Shown: positions 18,637 to 28,683 of the stretch, one piece after another
How the letters are laid out: every line of letters starts with the position of its first letter
How positions within the stretch are numbered: position 1 is the first letter of the stretch
Assembly: GCA_900100095.1 (NCBI GenBank)
Contig: FMTN01000020.1
Span: 1 to 64,000, forward strand
DNA length: 64,000 nt
From: Lachnospiraceae bacterium C10
Lineage (GTDB): Bacteria; Bacillota; Clostridia; Lachnospirales; Lachnospiraceae
Reading direction: 5' to 3'
The notes under the pieces: generated by a model
What the model was told of the DNA's origin: nothing
What the model saw: the letters and a program-made list of their open reading frames with translations, nothing else
Database searches by the model: none
Program-made: the position numbers and the translations under genes

Positions 18637-20088
18637 TTATTTACTATGCTCTTTTAACATATCCATCTTCATTTCGTAGTAGGCCGGGCTCATATCCACA
18701 TAGTGCCTGTGCGGATTTTCAAACCTCTGCTCTTCCAGCCATATTTCATGTTCCAGCTGGTGTCTTACATAAGCCTGAATATCAGAGGTCTTCGGCAGCG
18801 ATCCCACGCGCTGTCCGTGACGGATCACCTGCTTTTGAAGCTTCTTCGCCCTGGCATGTTCAAACCGACGTACCTTCCATGGCTCCAACGGATCCACAAA
18901 ACGGTAGCCGCCTTCCATCACCACGTCTTCCCCTGCCTTGGTAATCAGATCGGCGATGGCATGGCCTTCTTCATTATAAATACGGTAAACATCCTTTAAC
19001 CCCGGATTCGTGATCTTCTCCACCGCCTCCGAAACCTTGATCCTCGGTTGCATCTCCTGTCCTTCTTCCACTGCCGCCAGCTTATATACCGCACCGAATA
19101 CCGGCTCCGAACGGGAGGTGATCAGCCTTTCACCGACGCCGAAGCTGTCCACCTGACCACCCTGATCTAAAATGGAACGGATGGTATATTCATCCAGGCT
19201 GTTACTGATGACGATTTTGGCATCCGAAAAGCCTGCTGCATCCAACATCTTCCTTGCTTCCCTGGTCAAATAGGCCAGATCCCCGGAATCAATGCGGATT
19301 CCATAGTTTTTGGAAGTAATTCCCGCTGCCCGCATCTCTTCAAAAACCGTGATGGCATTCTTAACCCCCTGATGCAACACATCATAGGTGTCCACCAGAA
19401 GGATACAATTATCGGGATAAGTTTCGGCAAATTTCCGGAAAGCTGTCAGTTCATCCTGATAATACATAATCCAGCTATGCGCCATGGTTCCACCGAGGGG
19501 GATATGAAAGTACTGGCCGGCTGAGACGGTTGCACTTCCTTTGACACCTCCGATATAGGCCGCCCTTGCTCCATAGATGGCCGCATCGTTATTATGTGCA
19601 CGCCTTGCGCCAAAATCCGAAACAGCCCTTCCCTTAGCAGAACGCACAATGCGTTGCGCCTTCGTAGCAATCAGACTCTGGTGATTCACCTGCGCAAGGA
19701 TCTCCGTCTCCACCATCTGCGCCTGCACCAGCGGTGCGACCACCGTAAGGATCGGCTCCCCGGGATACATAATGGTTCCCTCTTCAAACGCATAGACATC
19801 CCCTGTGAAACGAAAGTCCGAAAGATAATCCAGAAATCCCTCGTCAAACTGATGCAGACTTCTCAGGTAGGCAATATCCTCTTTTTCAAAATGCATACCC
19901 TCAATATATTCAACGATCTGCTCCAGCCCTGCAAAAATTGCAAATCCGGCCTCATCCGGGTTCTTGCGATAGAACACATCGAATACAACCTTCCTATCCT
20001 GCTTCTCCTGAAGATAATAGCCGTTGGCCATCGTCAGCTCATATAAATCCATCATCATGGAGATATTACGCTTATCATATATATTCAT
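18637..20088 (-). CDS. pncB: Nicotinate phosphoribosyltransferase
   Basis: The enzyme joins nicotinate to PRPP, entering the NAD salvage pathway. The start is placed at MNIYDKRNISMMMDLYELTM (ATG at 20086-20088), the usual N-terminus of the family; an in-frame GTG 12 bp upstream is also possible and neither has a strong ribosome site. The 483-residue product shows GARRAHNNDAAIYGARAAYI, the catalytic-His segment GGTMAHSWIM, VDTYDVLHQGVKNA and IRIDSGDLAYLTREARKMLD, matching the bacterial long form. It lies 26 bp after the HAD gene and just before coaBC. Confidence 0.94.
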   Translation of the reverse strand: MNIYDKRNISMMMDLYELTMANGYYLQEKQDRKVVFDVFYRKNPDEAGFAIFAGLEQIVEYIEGMHFEKEDIAYLRSLHQFDEGFLDYLSDFRFTGDVYAFEEGTIMYPGEPILTVVAPLVQAQMVETEILAQVNHQSLIATKAQRIVRSAKGRAVSDFGARRAHNNDAAIYGARAAYIGGVKGSATVSAGQYFHIPLGGTMAHSWIMYYQDELTAFRKFAETYPDNCILLVDTYDVLHQGVKNAITVFEEMRAAGITSKNYGIRIDSGDLAYLTREARKMLDAAGFSDAKIVISNSLDEYTIRSILDQGGQVDSFGVGERLITSRSEPVFGAVYKLAAVEEGQEMQPRIKVSEAVEKITNPGLKDVYRIYNEEGHAIADLITKAGEDVVMEGGYRFVDPLEPWKVRRFEHARAKKLQKQVIRHGQRVGSLPKTSDIQAYVRHQLEHEIWLEEQRFENPHRHYVDMSPAYYEMKMDMLKEHSK

Positions 20089-20113
20089 AAATACACCCAC
20101 TCATCCCGCACGG

Positions 20114-20764
20114 TCAGATCCTTTTCTCTTGAAATGCCTCTTTCACCTGAAGCAGATCATCAAACTTTCCTGCTAAAATCTCTAAGATCTCTTCATCCGG
20201 TTGCCACAGATCCGGAATCATAACCGGTCTGCACCCGGCACGATGTGCTGCCAGAAGTCCGTTCTTTGAATCTTCCAGTGCATAGCAATCCAAAGGACTT
20301 TCTCCTAGAAGCGACGCCGCTTTTATATAAATGTCCGGGTAAGGCTTCGAACGTTCTATCATGTCTCCACAAACAACCGCATCAAAGTAGGAACGCACAC
20401 CGGCTCTTTCCAGAAAGCCTTCCACTTCCATACGGCTTGATGAAGACGCAACAGCCATTTTACTCTTATTTTCCTTCAAATACGTAAGCAATGCAAGCAG
20501 TCCCTTCTTCACCGGAACATCATGCTGCCTATAGTAATCGGATAAAAAACGGTTCTTATACTGACAGATCTCTTCCGGATGATATCTCTCCCCGAAGGTC
20601 TCATACCACACCTTCTCACAGGCCTCTTCATTCATACCAAGAGTCTTGATTGCCATATATCCTGTGTCCCCCAGGCCTGCCTTCTCACCTGCATAGCGCC
20701 ATGCCTTGACAAAAACCTTTTCCGTATCGAACATCAGCCCGTCCATGTCAAAAATAACATTCAT
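20114..20764 (-). CDS. HAD-family phosphatase (beta-phosphoglucomutase-like)
   Basis: The 216-residue protein has all four HAD motifs: the nucleophile in FDMDGLMFDTE (motif I, Asp 6 and Asp 8), VASSSSRMEVEGFLERAG (motif II), the Lys in RSKPYPDIY (motif III) and ALEDSKNGLLAAHRAG (motif IV). The helical cap between motifs I and II places it with beta-phosphoglucomutase-like and GPP-like phosphatases. It probably removes phosphate from a small sugar or nucleotide; its place before pncB hints at nucleotide cofactor clean-up, but that is inference. Confidence 0.88.
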   Translation of the reverse strand: MNVIFDMDGLMFDTEKVFVKAWRYAGEKAGLGDTGYMAIKTLGMNEEACEKVWYETFGERYHPEEICQYKNRFLSDYYRQHDVPVKKGLLALLTYLKENKSKMAVASSSSRMEVEGFLERAGVRSYFDAVVCGDMIERSKPYPDIYIKAASLLGESPLDCYALEDSKNGLLAAHRAGCRPVMIPDLWQPDEEILEILAGKFDDLLQVKEAFQEKRI

Positions 20765-20830
20765 ATGTTTCTATCCTTTATCCTGCGTTTCGTGTGTTAA
20801 ATAAAACGTAGACATCATACCATATTTAAC

Positions 20831-20870
20831 AAAAAAAGCGTACCTTTGTGCTTAACACAAACGTACGCTC
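20831..20870 (-). terminator. groEL terminator
   Basis: GAGCGTACGTTTGTG pairs with CACAAAGGTACGC on the minus strand, followed by seven T residues, about 30 bp past the groEL stop. Confidence 0.88.
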
Positions 20871-20897
20871 TTTTAACAATGTTATATTATTCAGGTA

Positions 20898-22550
<1,653 letters not shown>

Positions 22551-22569
22551 CTATCTTTATAATCCAACC

Positions 22570-22842
22570 TTACTCAACGATTGCAAGAATATCGTCCTGC
22601 TTAACAAGGATAAACTCTTCATCCTCAAGCTTTACATTTGTTCCTGCGTACTTGGAATATACAACCTTCTGGCCAACCTTGACCTGCATTGTAACATCCT
22701 TTGTTCCAGGACCAACTGCAATAACCTCAGCCTCCTGTGGCTTCTCCTGCGCGCTGCTTGCTAAAATGATACCACTCTTTGTAGTCTCTTCAGCCTCAAG
22801 CTGCTTTAACACAACGCGATCTGATAATGGACTTAATTTCAT
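22570..22842 (-). CDS. groES: Co-chaperonin GroES (10 kDa)
   Basis: The 90-residue lid of the GroEL chamber. It begins MKLSPLSDRVVLKQLEAEET and contains the flexible mobile loop around SGIILASSAQEKPQEAEVIA that binds GroEL, then VGQKVVYSKYAGTNVK. Length is slightly under the common 94-97. The ribosome site AAAGGAGGAATACAC precedes the ATG. It is the first gene of the groES-groEL operon, directly behind the CIRCE element and promoter. Confidence 0.97.
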   Translation of the reverse strand: MKLSPLSDRVVLKQLEAEETTKSGIILASSAQEKPQEAEVIAVGPGTKDVTMQVKVGQKVVYSKYAGTNVKLEDEEFILVKQDDILAIVE

Positions 22843-22889
22843 GTGTATTCCTCCTTTTATTAAGATGGATAATAGATGATGTTATTTTG

Positions 22890-22916
22890 TTAGCACTCAT
22901 TGTGATGGAGTGCTAA
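22890..22916 (-). promoter_or_regulatory. CIRCE operator (HrcA site)
   Basis: TTAGCACTC, nine spacer bases and GAGTGCTAA: a perfect match to the CIRCE consensus bound by the heat-shock repressor HrcA. It lies in the groES leader, between the promoter and the start codon, so HrcA binding should block groES-groEL until heat stress. Confidence 0.97.
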
Positions 22917-22927
22917 CCGACACTCAT

Positions 22928-22956
22928 ATAATAGTTTTGACCGGAAGAAGTTGCAA
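22928..22956 (-). promoter_or_regulatory. groES-groEL promoter
   Basis: TTGCAA, 17 bp and TATTAT on the minus strand, ending 11 bp before the CIRCE operator, in line with a sigma-A promoter under HrcA control. Confidence 0.8.
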
Positions 22957-23046
22957 CATTGTATTTCACATGGTTTTCTGCTAAATTCTCCCGCTTTCTC
23001 ATTTTTTCTCTTTTTATCTCATGATTCTGCATTGTAAAAAGTATAT

Positions 23047-24417
23047 TTACTTTTTCTTGGGATCGTAAGGGCCTTCTTCCGGATATAAATCCCGGAACAG
23101 CTTTTTACCGGTGGCAGTCTGAAAGATCTTCTTATATGCGTTTTCCGCTTCCTCAGAGTTCAAAGAATCCTCCAGAATGTTCACCAGGAAATCAGCTTCT
23201 ACCAGAATCTGATAATCGATGCCCGAGATATCCGTGTAGGTATGATGATGTCCAATCAGATAGCAGACCCTTGCAATGATGCTGCGATCAAATCCAAGGT
23301 CCGTCATAACCTTCACTGCTTCCCCCGGCCCCAGCTTCTCCTGAAGAGAACCGGCAGAAGATGAAAATCCCTTTTCTGCCTTATGAATTCCGATATCATG
23401 AAGGATGGCAGCCGCCTCAAGAATGTTTTGCGTATTTACATCCAGGCCCTCACCATGGCCAATGAGCTTTGCATAGGTCCAGACCTTGGTGAAATGCTGG
23501 ATACGGGGAGCATCTCCTTTGTCGTACTCACACATGGCATGAAAAAGACGGTCCATGGAAGGTGCCACAAGGCTCTCGCTTTCCCCTGCCATGTGATACA
23601 CCTCAGCATTTGGACTTACAAATCCGATATATGGTCTAATCGCACGACTGCGGAACGCCTCGCTGATATCCAGCTCGGCACATAACAGTTCCTCTTCCCC
23701 GGAGGCTTTTGCCATAATCGTGCCATCCGGTCCTACAATCACGGACTGACCGGCGAAGGAAAGCGCATCCTCTTCTCCCACGCGATTACACATGGCAATG
23801 TACACATTATTCTGGTATGCGGCTGCCCGAATCTCAGCTTCAAACACATCCAAAGGCTCGCCTGTAAGGTTTGCGGCAGGAATCAAAACGATGCTTGCTC
23901 CCTGCAGTGCAACCGAGCGGATTGCCTCCGGAATATGACGATCAAAGCAGATGACAATTCCAATTCTGCCAAACGGCGTGTCAAAAACTTTAAAACCATC
24001 CTTTGACGGTGTGTAATAGTCCTTTTCCCAGAAATTCTCCGCTGAAAAGATGTGAACCATATCCGCATGTCCACAGATGCGACCATCCGGAGCCAGAAGA
24101 TAGGAACGATCGTAACATGCCCCATCTTCTTCCTTAATATATATGTTCGGACTTACATAGACTGCTGCTTCTTTTGCCGCAGCCGAAAGAGCCTCCATTG
24201 CATCATCCTCTTCTGTGATGGCAAAGGCTTCCGGTGCAATTCCCATTCCGGAAAGCATCGCAGCCGGATATTGGGCAAAAAACGGCGTCAGCATCACTTC
24301 CGGGAATAATACCAGATCTGCTCCCTGCATCCCGGCAATCTGAACTTTCTGGACAGCTCGGTTTAAATTCTCAGCCCGATCCATGGACATCTTCATCTGC
24401 GCAAGTGCTATTTTCAT
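23047..24417 (-). CDS. Nitrilase-like domain fused to HD domain
   Basis: A 456-residue fusion. Residues 1-265 form a carbon-nitrogen hydrolase (nitrilase) domain: the catalytic Glu is in ADLVLFPEVMLTPF (Glu 40) and the Cys in GIVICFDRHIPEA (Cys 157). The position where the catalytic Lys normally stands, two before the His of CGHADMVHIF, is Met 120, so the usual Glu-Lys-Cys triad looks broken. Residues 310-450 form an HD metal-dependent domain: AAILHDIGIHKAEKG, LIGHHHTYTD and EADFLVNILEDS. The HD part resembles those of small phosphohydrolases. The gene lies 3 bp after the thioesterase stop, clearly one operon. Substrate unknown; the lysine reading depends on an alignment made by eye. Confidence 0.82.
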   Translation of the reverse strand: MKIALAQMKMSMDRAENLNRAVQKVQIAGMQGADLVLFPEVMLTPFFAQYPAAMLSGMGIAPEAFAITEEDDAMEALSAAAKEAAVYVSPNIYIKEEDGACYDRSYLLAPDGRICGHADMVHIFSAENFWEKDYYTPSKDGFKVFDTPFGRIGIVICFDRHIPEAIRSVALQGASIVLIPAANLTGEPLDVFEAEIRAAAYQNNVYIAMCNRVGEEDALSFAGQSVIVGPDGTIMAKASGEEELLCAELDISEAFRSRAIRPYIGFVSPNAEVYHMAGESESLVAPSMDRLFHAMCEYDKGDAPRIQHFTKVWTYAKLIGHGEGLDVNTQNILEAAAILHDIGIHKAEKGFSSSAGSLQEKLGPGEAVKVMTDLGFDRSIIARVCYLIGHHHTYTDISGIDYQILVEADFLVNILEDSLNSEEAENAYKKIFQTATGKKLFRDLYPEEGPYDPKKK

Positions 24418-24420
24418 AGG

Positions 24421-24828
24421 TTACATAACCTCATCTTTCTTTACTTCTAGCTTCTTATCTGTTTTTGAAAGAAAGCGTTCCTTATCTATAATGAACCTTT
24501 CGTGTGTTCCTTCTCCAATCAGCCCTGCTTCATCATATACTTTCACGGTAAATGTCAGCTTTCTTCCATCAATGGCACACAGTTCACTTTCACAATGTAC
24601 TTTCAAACCAAGGGGTGTGGCCGATACATGGGAAAGATTCAATGCGGTTCCCACAGTACTGCTTCCCTCCTCAAGTTCCTTTGCAATGGATGTCCAGCAG
24701 GCCATCTCAACAAGGGCTACCATGGCCGGTGTGGCAAACACCATCAGATCACCGCTCCCCATCATCTTTGCTGCATTGTCCTCAGTTACATAATCTTCTG
24801 CATGTCCTTTGATACCTGTTTCCAACAT
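24421..24828 (-). CDS. FlK-like hot-dog thioesterase
   Basis: A hot-dog fold protein of about 135 residues resembling fluoroacetyl-CoA thioesterase FlK. The FlK-type catalytic set can be matched: Thr in VFATPAMVALVEMACW, Glu in the same helix and His in LNLSHVSATPLG. It likely hydrolyses a small acyl-CoA. The start is placed at the ATG at 24826-24828 (MLETGIKGHAEDYVTEDNAA), which fits the family N-terminus and has AAGGAAGGG about 12 bp upstream; a TTG start 48 bp further up is less likely. It is the first gene of an operon with the nitrilase-HD fusion. Confidence 0.83.
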   Translation of the reverse strand: MLETGIKGHAEDYVTEDNAAKMMGSGDLMVFATPAMVALVEMACWTSIAKELEEGSSTVGTALNLSHVSATPLGLKVHCESELCAIDGRKLTFTVKVYDEAGLIGEGTHERFIIDKERFLSKTDKKLEVKKDEVM

Positions 24829-24907
24829 ACGTTCACCAAACCCTTCCTTGCTGTTACGCACACGCGTGATACTCAACCAGTAACGATTCTACTATATTTA
24901 GGGATAA

Positions 24908-24935
24908 AAGATACAGATTTTTTTATGAAATTCAA
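24908..24935 (-). promoter_or_regulatory. Thioesterase operon promoter
   Basis: TTGAAT, 16 bp and TATCTT on the minus strand, about 80 bp before the chosen thioesterase start. Confidence 0.5.
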
Positions 24936-25018
24936 GTAAAATGATTGCAAAGGATTTATAATTACATTAGACTCTAGTGGTATGTGTCTTTTTGACAATA
25001 AATAAAGGAGAAATATCA

Positions 25019-26728
25019 ATGAGTATTACAGAATTCTTTACACTCCTGGGGGGTGTCGGCTTATTCCTCTATGGAATGACCGTTATGTCCTCAGGACTAC
25101 AGAATGCTGCAGGAGACAAGGTTCGTACGATTTTAGAGCACGCTACCTCCAACAAGGTTTTTGGAATTCTTCTCGGCATTACTGTAACAATCTTAATTCA
25201 GAGTTCTTCCGCCACCGATATGATGGTAATCGGATTTGTTAACTCCGGTTTAATGAATCTCGGCGAAGCAATTGCTGTTATTATGGGAGCGAATATCGGT
25301 ACAACCATAACCGCTCAGATTACAGCGTTTGATTTGACGGCATTTGCCCCGTTCCTGCTATTCGTCGGCGCCATCATGTATCTGTTCGTCAAGAAGCCGT
25401 CCACCAAATACGTTGGAATGATCATCCTTGGCTTTGGTATGTTATTTGTCGGCGTTGGACTGATTAAGGGTGCGATCAAGCCACTTGCTGCAAGTCCTGA
25501 ATTTGCCAAGTTCCTGTCCACACTTTCCAATCCGTTCCTTGCGGTACTTTTTGGTCTGGCTTTTACAGCCCTGCTGCAAAGTTCCTCCTCATCCACAGTT
25601 ATTTTCCAGGCCTTTGCTGTACAGGGAATCCTTGATTACAAAACAGCCGTATTCCTGGTTATCGGTGCAGCCATCGGTTCCGTAACACCGAACCTGTTAG
25701 CCGGTCTGACTGCCAACCGTAACGGTAAACGTACATCCATTTTGAACTTATGCTTTAACCTGATCCGTGCCTGCATTCTGTCACTGATCATTACCGTTTT
25801 CCCTGGAGTTTTGAAGCTAATCCAGTCACTCTCACCGAATGACATCGGCCGCCAGATTGCGAATACACATACCATCTTCGCAATCACAGCCGTTATCCTG
25901 ATTGCTCCGTTCTCCAAGTACATTATCTCTCTTGTGGAACACCTTATTCCGGAACTTCCGGAAGAAGCCCGCATGAAAGAAGGCAAAAAGCTTCTGTACA
26001 TGACCAACGGTAATAATATGATGCCATCCATCGTAATCCGCCAGGCTATGCTCGAGTGCGAGCGAATGGGTATCATGGCCAAGGAGAATCTTCAGGCCGC
26101 CATCGACTGCTTCTTCTTAAAGGATAAGGAAGTCAAGGACATGAGCAAGGACAACAAAGACTTCAAGAAGAGCGATTATGAAAAGGAAGAGGCAAGACTT
26201 GCAGAGCAGGTTCGTGCCACCGAATCCATTGTCGACTACCTGTGTCATGCGATTACCGATCAGCTGATTCATATCCGCCCGGATGATATGTCCGACGCAG
26301 ATGCATTCCGTGCATCCAAACTCGCTATCATCGCTACAAACTACGAGCGAATCAGTGACCACGCCATGAACATCATTGAATACATGGATCGTCTCGAAGC
26401 ACAGAAGGAAAGCTTCAGCAAGCCGGCCAGAAAAGACATGAAACGTCTCGCAGAAGCAACTGTAAAAAGTGTTGAGATGAGTATCGAAATTTTCTCAAAA
26501 GAAAACTTCACACTCTTACCGGATGCCGAGCGTAATGAGAATCTGGTGGATGATCTCCATGCAGAACTGACAGATAAACATATCACTCGTATGATGAAAG
26601 GCAAATGTGATCCAACCGCCGGTATCGTATTTACCGACATGTCAACGGATCTTGAGCGTTGCGCCGACAATGCCATGAACATCTCAACCGCTCTGGTTGT
26701 AAAACGACACAAAAAATATAACAGATAA
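25019..26728 (+). CDS. Na/Pi cotransporter with PhoU-like domain
   Basis: The 569-residue membrane protein imports phosphate with sodium. The start is the ATG at 25019-25021 (MSITEFFTLLGGVGLFLYGM) with AAAGGAGAAATATCA ahead of it. The N-terminal 310 residues contain two inverted NptA/PNaS repeats, each with the hallmark QSS motif (ILIQSSSATDMMVIG and LLQSSSSSTVIFQAFA). The C-terminal part from about residue 345 is a PhoU-like helical domain (EARLAEQVRATESIVDYLCH, NYERISDHAMNIIEYMDRL, DLERCADNAMNIS) that is thought to sense or regulate. It is one of few plus-strand genes and converges on argC. Confidence 0.94.
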   Translation: MSITEFFTLLGGVGLFLYGMTVMSSGLQNAAGDKVRTILEHATSNKVFGILLGITVTILIQSSSATDMMVIGFVNSGLMNLGEAIAVIMGANIGTTITAQITAFDLTAFAPFLLFVGAIMYLFVKKPSTKYVGMIILGFGMLFVGVGLIKGAIKPLAASPEFAKFLSTLSNPFLAVLFGLAFTALLQSSSSSTVIFQAFAVQGILDYKTAVFLVIGAAIGSVTPNLLAGLTANRNGKRTSILNLCFNLIRACILSLIITVFPGVLKLIQSLSPNDIGRQIANTHTIFAITAVILIAPFSKYIISLVEHLIPELPEEARMKEGKKLLYMTNGNNMMPSIVIRQAMLECERMGIMAKENLQAAIDCFFLKDKEVKDMSKDNKDFKKSDYEKEEARLAEQVRATESIVDYLCHAITDQLIHIRPDDMSDADAFRASKLAIIATNYERISDHAMNIIEYMDRLEAQKESFSKPARKDMKRLAEATVKSVEMSIEIFSKENFTLLPDAERNENLVDDLHAELTDKHITRMMKGKCDPTAGIVFTDMSTDLERCADNAMNISTALVVKRHKKYNR

Positions 26729-26738
26729 TAAAAAGAAA

Positions 26739-26776
26739 GGCAGTGAACCGATGGATGGTTCACTGCCTTGTTTTTA
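26739..26776 (+). terminator. Na/Pi cotransporter terminator
   Basis: GGCAGTGAACC pairs with GGTTCACTGCC (26739-26767), followed by TTGTTTTT. Partial repeat element A5 begins only four bases after the T-tract. Confidence 0.9.
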
Positions 26777-26780
26777 TTCA

Positions 26781-26810
26781 GGCGCGCAAGACTCGCGAGC
26801 GAGTCTTGAC
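26781..26810 (+). repeat. Dispersed hairpin element A, partial copy A5
   Basis: GGCGCGCAAGACTCGC plus GAGCGAGTCTTGAC equals the distal hairpin of element A, in inverse orientation to the three full copies but in the same direction as the transcript of the gene before it (the Na/Pi cotransporter). It stands between that gene's terminator and the argC stop codon. Confidence 0.85.
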
Positions 26811-26811
26811 T

Positions 26812-27750
26812 TCAGGCCTTTAAACCGGTATCCTCCGGAAGGCCAAGCATAATATTCATATTCTGTACAGCTGCACCGGACGCACCCTTACCAAGATTGT
26901 CGAACAAAGCTGTAATCGTTGTCTGCTCTTCATTGCCACAGACCGTAATCTCCAGGCGATTCGTTCCTTTCAGCGTATTTGCATAGAGGGTCAACGGATT
27001 CTTCTCGTAGTCGCGGACCGTTACAAATCTCTCCTTACTGTAATATTCCTTTAATTCCCTGCAGATCTCCTCTGCTGTTACTTTCCCGTTTAACAGACGG
27101 TTCTGGAGCAGAATCGTAGATGCCATTCCCTTATAATAATCATCCACCACAGGAAGAAAAACAGGAGGATGCAAAAGTCCTGTCATCTTTGTCATCTCAG
27201 GAATATGCTTATGTTGCAGACTGAGTCCATAGATACCGGGAGATGAAAGTTCCTCCCCTCTTTCGCTGTCTTCATAATCTGCAATCATCTTTTTCCCGCC
27301 GCCGGAATAACCGGTCAGAGAAAAGCATGTAAGTGGATAGTCCTTTGGAAGTATGCCAAGGCGTACCAAAGGCGCTGTTACAGAAATCAGTCCCGTGGCA
27401 TGACAGCCTGGATTTGCCACACGTTTACTTGCAGCAATCGCTTCCCTTTGTTCCTTCGACAGTTCCGGAAATCCATACGTCCATCCTTCGCTTGTTCTGT
27501 GAGCCGTTGATGCATCAATGACTCTCACCTGATCATTTTCAATCAAAGAAACCGCTTCTTTTGCGCCTTCATCCGGAAGACACAAAAATACAAGGTCCGC
27601 CTCATTTAAAAACTTTCTGCGTTCCTCTGTGTCATGCCGCTTTTCTTCTGCAATACGCAGCAGGATAAGATCGTCTCTTGCCCCGATTCTGTCATAGATC
27701 TGCAGACCGGTTGTTCCGCTCTGCCCATCAATGTAAACCTTCGTCTTCAT
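26812..27750 (-). CDS. argC: N-acetyl-gamma-glutamyl-phosphate reductase (short type)
   Basis: The 312-residue enzyme reduces N-acetylglutamyl phosphate to the semialdehyde in arginine synthesis. The N-terminal dinucleotide fold begins VYIDGQSGTTGLQIYDRI and the catalytic Cys lies in VANPGCHATGLI; the C-terminal segment has QHKHIPEMTKMTGL. The length (about 310, against about 345) and GQSGTTG opening fit the class 2 AGPR subgroup. No other arg gene is near, so it is an orphan or part of a scattered pathway. The start has AGAGGTTACAA before the ATG. Repeat element A2 lies about 47 bp upstream and A5 directly past the stop. Confidence 0.94.
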   Translation of the reverse strand: MKTKVYIDGQSGTTGLQIYDRIGARDDLILLRIAEEKRHDTEERRKFLNEADLVFLCLPDEGAKEAVSLIENDQVRVIDASTAHRTSEGWTYGFPELSKEQREAIAASKRVANPGCHATGLISVTAPLVRLGILPKDYPLTCFSLTGYSGGGKKMIADYEDSERGEELSSPGIYGLSLQHKHIPEMTKMTGLLHPPVFLPVVDDYYKGMASTILLQNRLLNGKVTAEEICRELKEYYSKERFVTVRDYEKNPLTLYANTLKGTNRLEITVCGNEEQTTITALFDNLGKGASGAAVQNMNIMLGLPEDTGLKA

Positions 27751-27797
27751 TTGTAACCTCTTTCTTTTTCTCTTTTTCTTTATTCCAAATCGTCTTT

Positions 27798-27923
27798 GTC
27801 AAGACTCGCTCGCGAGTCTTGCGCGCCGGATTCGGGTCTGCTTCAGCAGACAAATTCCTGTCCGAATCCGTGCGCATCCTCGCGGAGCGTTTAACTCAGT
27901 CGGAGCTTGTACCCCGACTGAGT
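27798..27923 (-). repeat. Dispersed hairpin element A, full copy A2
   Basis: Almost identical to A1 and A3. It starts with GTCAAGACTCGCTCGCGAG and carries all three hairpins, but its right end is interrupted: after CCGACTGAGT an extra segment (27924-27974) is present, and CCGACTGAGTTAAA appears again at 27976-27989. It reads in the direction of the upstream minus-strand gene. Confidence 0.88.
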
Positions 27924-27975
27924 ATAGTTTGTCATAACACCCACCTACGCTAACGCTTAGAGGTGGGGGATTTCT
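27924..27975. mobile_element. IS200/IS605-like terminal hairpin inside element A2
   Basis: About 52 bp holding CCCACCTACGC and GCTTAGAGGTGGG, which form the stem CCCACCT/AGGTGGG. Similar palindromes with a CGCTAACGCT core occur at the ends of IS200/IS605 elements. No tnpA or tnpB is present, so it is either a miniature relative or a solo end. It is flanked on both sides by CCGACTGAGT from the element A arm. Confidence 0.6.
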
Positions 27976-28669
27976 CCGACTGAGTTAAAGACGCATCCGG
28001 CTTCTCTTCCACTGCCTCATCGGCATTGACCTTCAGGGGCAGTTCCTCTGTCTTTTCTTTCCGGTCATCCTTTTCCTCAGAGATGACCGCCATCTTTTTG
28101 CCATAGGAACGGCTCATAAATCCAACAATCAAAAAGGATACAAGGCCTAATATTCCGGCAATCATGACGCCAATGTAGCATTTTTTAAGGAGGGATGTAT
28201 TCGAAAGAATGTAGTCTGTTTTAAGCAGAACAAACAGAGATAACCCTGCAACCAGCAGGGAAAAGAGAAGAATCACAAGCCATACTTCACCGCCCTGTAA
28301 TGTCTTTGTCATAATCGCAAACTGAAGCAAAAAAACAGCTTCCACCAAAAGAAGAATTCCAAGCAGAACAAAATATCCGGGCAGAAGATTCTTCGCCCTG
28401 ACACATAACAGCACGCCGCCAATTAGCATTAGGATTCCAAAAGAAAAATCATAGTTGGTAATATGCAGATATTCCTCTTTTACAAAATAGCGGATGGAAA
28501 GCCATGCCCCGCCCAGCAAAAAGAACCCTGCCATCACGTAGCAGAAATAAACACTCTCCATACCCGAAAGAAATGTCATCAGCGCTCCCATCACAACGAA
28601 AAGAATGGAAAGCATCACAACAATCATCATTGCCGAAAAATTTCTGTTGTTCTCTTCTGTCTTCTTCAT
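27950..28669 (-). CDS. HdeD/DUF308-like membrane protein with repeat-derived C-terminus
   Basis: A 239-residue protein with six or so predicted helices (for example SAMMIVVMLSILFVVMGALM, VYFCYVMAGFFLLGGAW, FSFGILMLIGGVLLC, LGILLLVEAVFLLQF, LVILLFSLLVAGLSLFVLL, YIGVMIAGILGLVSFLIVGF) and a charged cytoplasmic tail. The helix pattern resembles HdeD/DUF308 proteins, function unknown. The last dozen residues, LTQSEKSPTSKR, are translated from repeat element A2 and the inserted hairpin, and the stop is inside that hairpin, so the natural end was replaced. It lies 14 bp after the CPBP gene. Confidence 0.75.
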   Translation of the reverse strand: MKKTEENNRNFSAMMIVVMLSILFVVMGALMTFLSGMESVYFCYVMAGFFLLGGAWLSIRYFVKEEYLHITNYDFSFGILMLIGGVLLCVRAKNLLPGYFVLLGILLLVEAVFLLQFAIMTKTLQGGEVWLVILLFSLLVAGLSLFVLLKTDYILSNTSLLKKCYIGVMIAGILGLVSFLIVGFMSRSYGKKMAVISEEKDDRKEKTEELPLKVNADEAVEEKPDASLTQSEKSPTSKR

Positions 28670-28683
28670 AATCCCCCTTCTTC

